DNA from: Rhizobium croatiense
GTDB lineage: Bacteria > Pseudomonadota > Alphaproteobacteria > Rhizobiales > Rhizobiaceae
Reading direction: 5' to 3'
NCBI RefSeq assembly: GCF_019793465.1
Contig: NZ_JAILYJ010000009.1
Span: 186,001 to 250,000, forward strand
Length of the DNA: 64,000 nt
Shown: in pieces, positions 59,319-64,000 of the stretch
How positions within the stretch are numbered: the first letter of the stretch is position 1
Layout: the number at the start of each line of letters is the position of its first letter
Translations under genes and position numbers: made by a program
Notes under the pieces: model-generated
What the model saw: only the letters and a program-made list of their open reading frames with translations
Told to the model about the DNA's origin: nothing
The model's database searches: none

Positions 59319-59344
59319 CGCTCTGCAGGCATGCCTGCAGAGCG
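59319..59344. repeat. Perfect 26-bp palindrome between the methyltransferase-like and WYL genes
   Basis: Arms CGCTCTGCAGGCA and TGCCTGCAGAGCG read identically on both strands with no loop, centred on GCATGC. It lies just past the WYL-regulator stop and just before the methyltransferase-like start. It may be a terminator stem (a TTTCG run follows on the minus strand) or a dimeric operator. Confidence 0.6.
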
Positions 59345-59377
59345 AGGTTTAATTTCGGGAGTCGAAGCAATAATCAG

Positions 59378-60079
59378 CTATACGCAATCCCTCTGTCTGC
59401 AGGGATGCTTTTCCTGAGCGCGCCACTCCTTGACGAGTTGGCGGCGGTTTCCCGGATAATGATCGTCCAGGAAACTGACGGTCATGACGTGGTCAGCTCG
59501 GAAGATGCGAAAGTCGCCCTGCAGTTCGCACCAACCTGCGATAAATCGCTGTGAATCAATAAATCCCAGCATGATTGGCCATATGGTCCTTTCGGCCACG
59601 GCCCCGCTTCGATCTTTGTGCGTGATGCTTATCTTTCGCTGCTCGCGCATCGCTCGCCTGACCTGCGCCAGATCAACAACCGATGAACCTTTTTCAGAAC
59701 GACCAACAAAGAACGTGTTGTCGTCCAAGCCCCGTCGCAGGTCGGGCGGAAGCACACCGCCGATTTTTGCGAGCGCGTTTTGAACAGCGTGCGCCAAAGC
59801 ATCGTCCGTGTGCCGAGTGACCCACTGCGCGCCAGCGACAAGCGCCTGGATCTCTTCTTCCGTGAAAGACAGAGGCGGCAAAAGGAAGCCCGGCTGCAGT
59901 ATGTAGCCGACCCCGGGCTCTCCATCGATATCCGCGCCCATGGCCTGCAGCGTCACGATGTCACGACGGATGGTCCGCAGCGAAACGCCGAGCTCACGCG
60001 CAAGCGTCAAGCCGGGCACCGTCCCGCGGTGACGACGAAGAACTTGCATCAGGTCAAATAATCGATGGCTTCGTGACAC
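59378..60079 (-). CDS. WYL-domain transcriptional regulator (DeoR-type HTH)
   Basis: A 233-residue YafY-type regulator: an N-terminal helix-turn-helix (about 1-65; LARELGVSLRTIRRDIVTLQAMGADIDGEPGVGY) and a WYL domain (about 130-215; ITHKDRSGAVAERTIWPIMLGFIDSQRFIAGWCELQGDFRIFR). The GTG at 60079 gives the family start MSRSHRLFDLMQ; a TTG two codons upstream overlaps the dehydrogenase stop. It likely controls the coupled dehydrogenase gene. Confidence 0.88.
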   Translation of the reverse strand: MSRSHRLFDLMQVLRRHRGTVPGLTLARELGVSLRTIRRDIVTLQAMGADIDGEPGVGYILQPGFLLPPLSFTEEEIQALVAGAQWVTRHTDDALAHAVQNALAKIGGVLPPDLRRGLDDNTFFVGRSEKGSSVVDLAQVRRAMREQRKISITHKDRSGAVAERTIWPIMLGFIDSQRFIAGWCELQGDFRIFRADHVMTVSFLDDHYPGNRRQLVKEWRAQEKHPCRQRDCV

Positions 60080-60081
60080 GC

Positions 60082-61014
60082 TCAATCCATCATGACGAGG
60101 GCTTTTCCGGCGAGCTTCCGTCCGGACTCAAGAGCCGTGATGAGTGGAATGGCTTCGCTGAGGGGCACGATCTCGGCGATCGGAAGGCGAAGATTCTCGT
60201 CCTTGGCGGCACGAGCGAGTCTATCGAGAATCTCGGACCTCGGTGTGCACACCACAACCTTCAGTCTTCGGTTGAACATTGACCGAATGAATTTCCCCGG
60301 CGTGGGATTGAGGTCCACGAAGCGGCCGTTCTGACGCAAGAGCCCAAGCCCCACTGCGTCCGTCATCGTCGCAGCCGTGTCGTAGACCACATCGAAACGC
60401 TCGCGAACCGTCGACAAATCAGTTGTCCGATAGTCAAACACGGTTTGAACGCCGAGGGCCCGCGCCCGTTCCGTCGCCACCGCGCTGCAACTGCCCGAGA
60501 CCGTTGCGCCCAGAATCTGCGCGATCTGCACAGCCGCTTCGCCCACCGCACCGGTACAGCCATTGATGAAGACGTGCTCGCCGGCAGTCAGCTTCGCCTT
60601 GTCGACCAGCCCGTTCCAAGCGGTGGCTCCAGGCGTTCCGAGACAAGCCGCCTCCTCAAACGAAACGGTGTCGGGTTTCTTGGCCAAGAAGCTGTCCTTG
60701 GTGACGACAGCCTCTCCCAGGGCGCCGCTCTCCTTGAACCGGGCAAGACCGAACACGGCATCGCCGATCTTGAAACGCGTCACCCCTTCACCGACCGAAA
60801 TGACCGTCCCGGAAATATCCATCCCCATCGCGCGAGGAAAAGCCCTTCCCGTGACGATCTTCATCCGTCCCGCCCGCAGCTTCCAATCGATGGGATTGAT
60901 CGCTGCGAACTTGATCTTGACCGCCACCTGTCCTTTACCCGGCGAAGCCAGTTCGAACTCCTCGAGCCGCATGAGATCTGGGCCGCCGTACTGGTGATAT
61001 TGAATGCGTTTCAT
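60082..61014 (-). CDS. NADP-dependent oxidoreductase, zinc-less alcohol dehydrogenase family
   Basis: A 310-residue MDR-superfamily reductase similar to quinone oxidoreductases and enoyl reductases. The N-terminal block is RIQYHQYGGPDLMRLEEFELASPGKGQVAVKIKFAAINPIDWKLRAG and the Rossmann motif is FINGCTGAVGEAAVQIAQILGA. No catalytic-zinc ligands are seen. The ATG at 61014 starts the homologous region; longer in-frame starts lack homology. The stop lies 3 bases before the GTG assigned to the WYL regulator and overlaps the in-frame TTG two codons upstream of it, so the pair is one operon. Confidence 0.9.
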   Translation of the reverse strand: MKRIQYHQYGGPDLMRLEEFELASPGKGQVAVKIKFAAINPIDWKLRAGRMKIVTGRAFPRAMGMDISGTVISVGEGVTRFKIGDAVFGLARFKESGALGEAVVTKDSFLAKKPDTVSFEEAACLGTPGATAWNGLVDKAKLTAGEHVFINGCTGAVGEAAVQIAQILGATVSGSCSAVATERARALGVQTVFDYRTTDLSTVRERFDVVYDTAATMTDAVGLGLLRQNGRFVDLNPTPGKFIRSMFNRRLKVVVCTPRSEILDRLARAAKDENLRLPIAEIVPLSEAIPLITALESGRKLAGKALVMMD

Positions 61015-61352
61015 AGTGATCCATTCTTCCTGTTTTGCTGAAGGCACGACTGTGACGGTGGCAAGCCGCCGCGAGCCCGGGCAGCGCCAGCGGCCCGACG
61101 ACCAGGCGGCCTCCCCTGCCCGCGTTTGACGGGAATGCTTGGAGATCGCATGGACATCCGCGGAGGCAATCCGGCGTCGCCGCGAAGTCTGATGACCATG
61201 GCTTTCCTGAATCCCGTCACGTCGATGCAGGTTAGACCACCACGGTGCCAGATTCTGGCACCATCGTTTTTGTGACATCGTCCGCTTGCAGATCTAGCGG
61301 CCGAGCAGCGATCTTCGGGAGGGTCGCCGCGACCGGTCACGGCAATCCACCA
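61015..61352. other. Intergenic region upstream of the dehydrogenase (338 bases)
   Basis: The region separates the dehydrogenase start from the SDR stop. It holds a perfect 19-bp palindrome at 61244-61262. No gene was seen. Confidence 0.5.
61244..61262. promoter_or_regulatory. Perfect 19-bp palindrome, possible operator
   Basis: GGTGCCAGA (61244-61252), one T, then TCTGGCACC (61254-61262). It lies 230 bases before the dehydrogenase start and 91 bases from the SDR stop. The size and symmetry fit a dimeric regulator site. Confidence 0.45.
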
Positions 61353-62093
61353 TCAGGAGCGGCTGTTCATGCGCTCGAACAGGGCTTCGCCCATCCGGCG
61401 CGTGTCGGCGGAGATGCCGATTAGGATCTCCTCCTTATCCGCTTCAAGCTGCGCCAGCGCATCGACAGCGAACTCTTCCGAGGAGACCATCATGCGGCTT
61501 GCTGTGCCTTCGCTGCGCGTACCACCGCCGAGAGCGGTATCGACGATCGGTGGCGCGACCTCGATCACCCGAATTGCTGTGGATTTCAACTGATGGCGCA
61601 GGCTGAGCGTAAAGGAATGGATCGCGGCCTTCGTGGCGCAATAGACCGGCACATCGGCCATCGGCGAAAAAGCGAGGCCCGAGCTGACGTTGATGATGGA
61701 CGCATGTTCTTGCTGCCTCAAGGTGGCGAGCAGCTCGGCGATCAGATGGATCGGCGCCGTAAGATTGATCGCCACTTCCTGATCGACAGTGTCGATCGCC
61801 GGATCGGTATTGAAATCGCGCTGATGCTGAACGCCGGCGTTGTTGACGACGACGTTGAGTGCCGCATGCTCCGCCTTCAGCCATTCGACCATAGAATGGC
61901 GGCTCTCGCTGTTGGCAACGTCGCAAATGCGGGTGATCAGCGCAGGCACGTCCTCCTGTGCCTTCCGAAGCGCGGCTTCGCTTCTGCCGCAAATGATGAC
62001 GTGATTGCCCTTTTCGCAAAGGCGCCGCGCGAGCGCAAAACCGATGCCGGTTGCGCCGCCAGTGATGAGAATTGTGTTTCCTGTGAGCTTCAA
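61353..62093 (-). CDS. SDR-family oxidoreductase (DltE-like)
   Basis: A short-chain dehydrogenase of about 246 residues. The NAD(P) motif is GGATGIG near residue 11, the NNAG motif is present (VVNNAGVQHQ), the catalytic Ser is in INVSSGLAFS and Tyr/Lys in YCATK. It resembles DltE-like oxidoreductases. No ATG precedes the domain; a TTG at 62093 with GGAAGG upstream gives the family start KLTGNTILITGG, whereas an in-frame GTG at 62156 would add 21 residues. The start remains uncertain. Confidence 0.88.
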   Translation of the reverse strand: MKLTGNTILITGGATGIGFALARRLCEKGNHVIICGRSEAALRKAQEDVPALITRICDVANSESRHSMVEWLKAEHAALNVVVNNAGVQHQRDFNTDPAIDTVDQEVAINLTAPIHLIAELLATLRQQEHASIINVSSGLAFSPMADVPVYCATKAAIHSFTLSLRHQLKSTAIRVIEVAPPIVDTALGGGTRSEGTASRMMVSSEEFAVDALAQLEADKEEILIGISADTRRMGEALFERMNSRS

Positions 62094-62565
62094 GGTCGTC
62101 CATCCTTCCAACAGTTGAGAAGGTGCGCCGACGATGACGTGGTTATCAGCGGACACACCTTTGCGACCGGCAAGCCGGTCTCGGGTGTCGCGGATACCCT
62201 TGGAGGGAGAGTTGCCGTCCCTTGAGACGGCGACCGGGCTACCATCCGGTCAGCACTCTTTCGACGGGCCGTTCGTAGCAGAATGCCGATCATACCGCAA
62301 TCCAGTCGCCATGTTCCCTCGCACCCGGTTACGTCGCTGGTGGACGTGAGCGATGACGGATTGCGTTTCAGCCACCTTTTCAGCAGAGCGCCGCAAAACG
62401 CTGCGTCGCAGGCCGAACCTCCATTCGTGACCTGTATTGATGATTCAAGCTCATAAGTTCATGCGATTTGCGGCGCCTAATCATGGCTAGGCACGCGCTC
62501 TATATTCAGAGCATGAGATCGGGAAGCGGTACCACGACTGTAGCCAAACTGAGCGGAGAGCGACG
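62094..62565. other. Intergenic region, SDR to DUF2255 gene (472 bases)
   Basis: I see no supported gene. Short frames exist on both strands without the local codon bias or any recognisable motif, so this may hold decayed sequence. A small inverted repeat GCCTA...TAGGC occurs at about 62476-62493 near the likely DUF2255 promoter. Confidence 0.4.

Positions 62566-64000
<1,435 letters not shown>

Noticed and set aside
62157..62450. Possible decayed regulator gene divergent from the DUF2255 gene
   Set aside because: The promoter-side sequence hints at a regulator site, but neither strand gives a recognisable helix-turn-helix or effector domain.

Overview
The window is a stretch of alphaproteobacterial chromosome, most probably from a Rhizobium of the etli/leguminosarum group. 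The evidence is the high G+C coding style, the gene order (tgt-queA-ppiB-ppiA-coaD, gyrA-marC-ssb-uvrA, mfd-sdhE-recG-DUF502-glmS-glmU), a bacterial phosphatidylcholine synthase (Pcs), a glnB-glnA pair behind a sigma-54 promoter, an alphaproteobacterial SOS box (GTTC-N7-GTTC) and rhizobial-looking palindromic intergenic elements. No tRNA, rRNA, insertion sequence, prophage or CRISPR array was recognised.

Layout. 1-4040: queuosine genes (tgt, queA), two cyclophilins and coaD, all on the minus strand. 4131-4877: three very small membrane-protein genes, the last only 44 codons. 5058-11455: a minus-strand ribose-type sugar cluster (TIM-barrel isomerase, binding protein, ATPase, permease, RpiR regulator, ribokinase) with a perfect 10+10 bp inverted repeat over its first start codon. 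It looks like an accessory insert between coaD and gyrA. 11710-21968: gyrA, marC, ssb, uvrA, a frameshifted acetyltransferase, a DUF72 protein and the NAD(P)HX repair enzyme. 22237-24626: sigma-54 promoter, glnB, glnA, hspQ. 24829-28983: an IalB-like periplasmic protein, a YejA-like peptide-binding protein, a DsbA/FrnE-like protein, a deletion remnant of a GrpB-like gene and an OsmC protein.

29000-39223 is the conserved repair and cell-wall block: mfd and sdhE (4-base overlap), recG, a DUF502 membrane protein, glmS and glmU. 39389-44772 is a complete galactofuranose-type importer (ytfQ, ytfR, ytfT, yjfF) ending in an overlapping FCD-type GntR regulator. 44918-49602 is a BMP-family (nucleoside-type) importer. 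49642-52523 holds a quinone oxidoreductase, pcs and ferredoxin-NADP reductase.

From 52575 to the right edge the content is more accessory: a GntR regulator, a palindromic repeat, a frameshifted VOC gene, a MacAB-like efflux set, a GFA protein with a 69-residue unknown, a 60-residue repeat protein behind two EcfG/RpoE2-like promoter matches, an isoprenylcysteine-methyltransferase-like protein, a WYL regulator coupled to a zinc-less alcohol dehydrogenase-family gene, an SDR, a DUF2255 protein and an aldo/keto reductase cut by the right edge.

I found no clearly new multi-gene system. The most useful leads are the Tgt that lacks two of its four zinc ligands, the tandem stress-promoter matches before the repeat protein, the operator-like palindrome on the sugar operon start, the micro-protein cluster, and three separate decayed genes.
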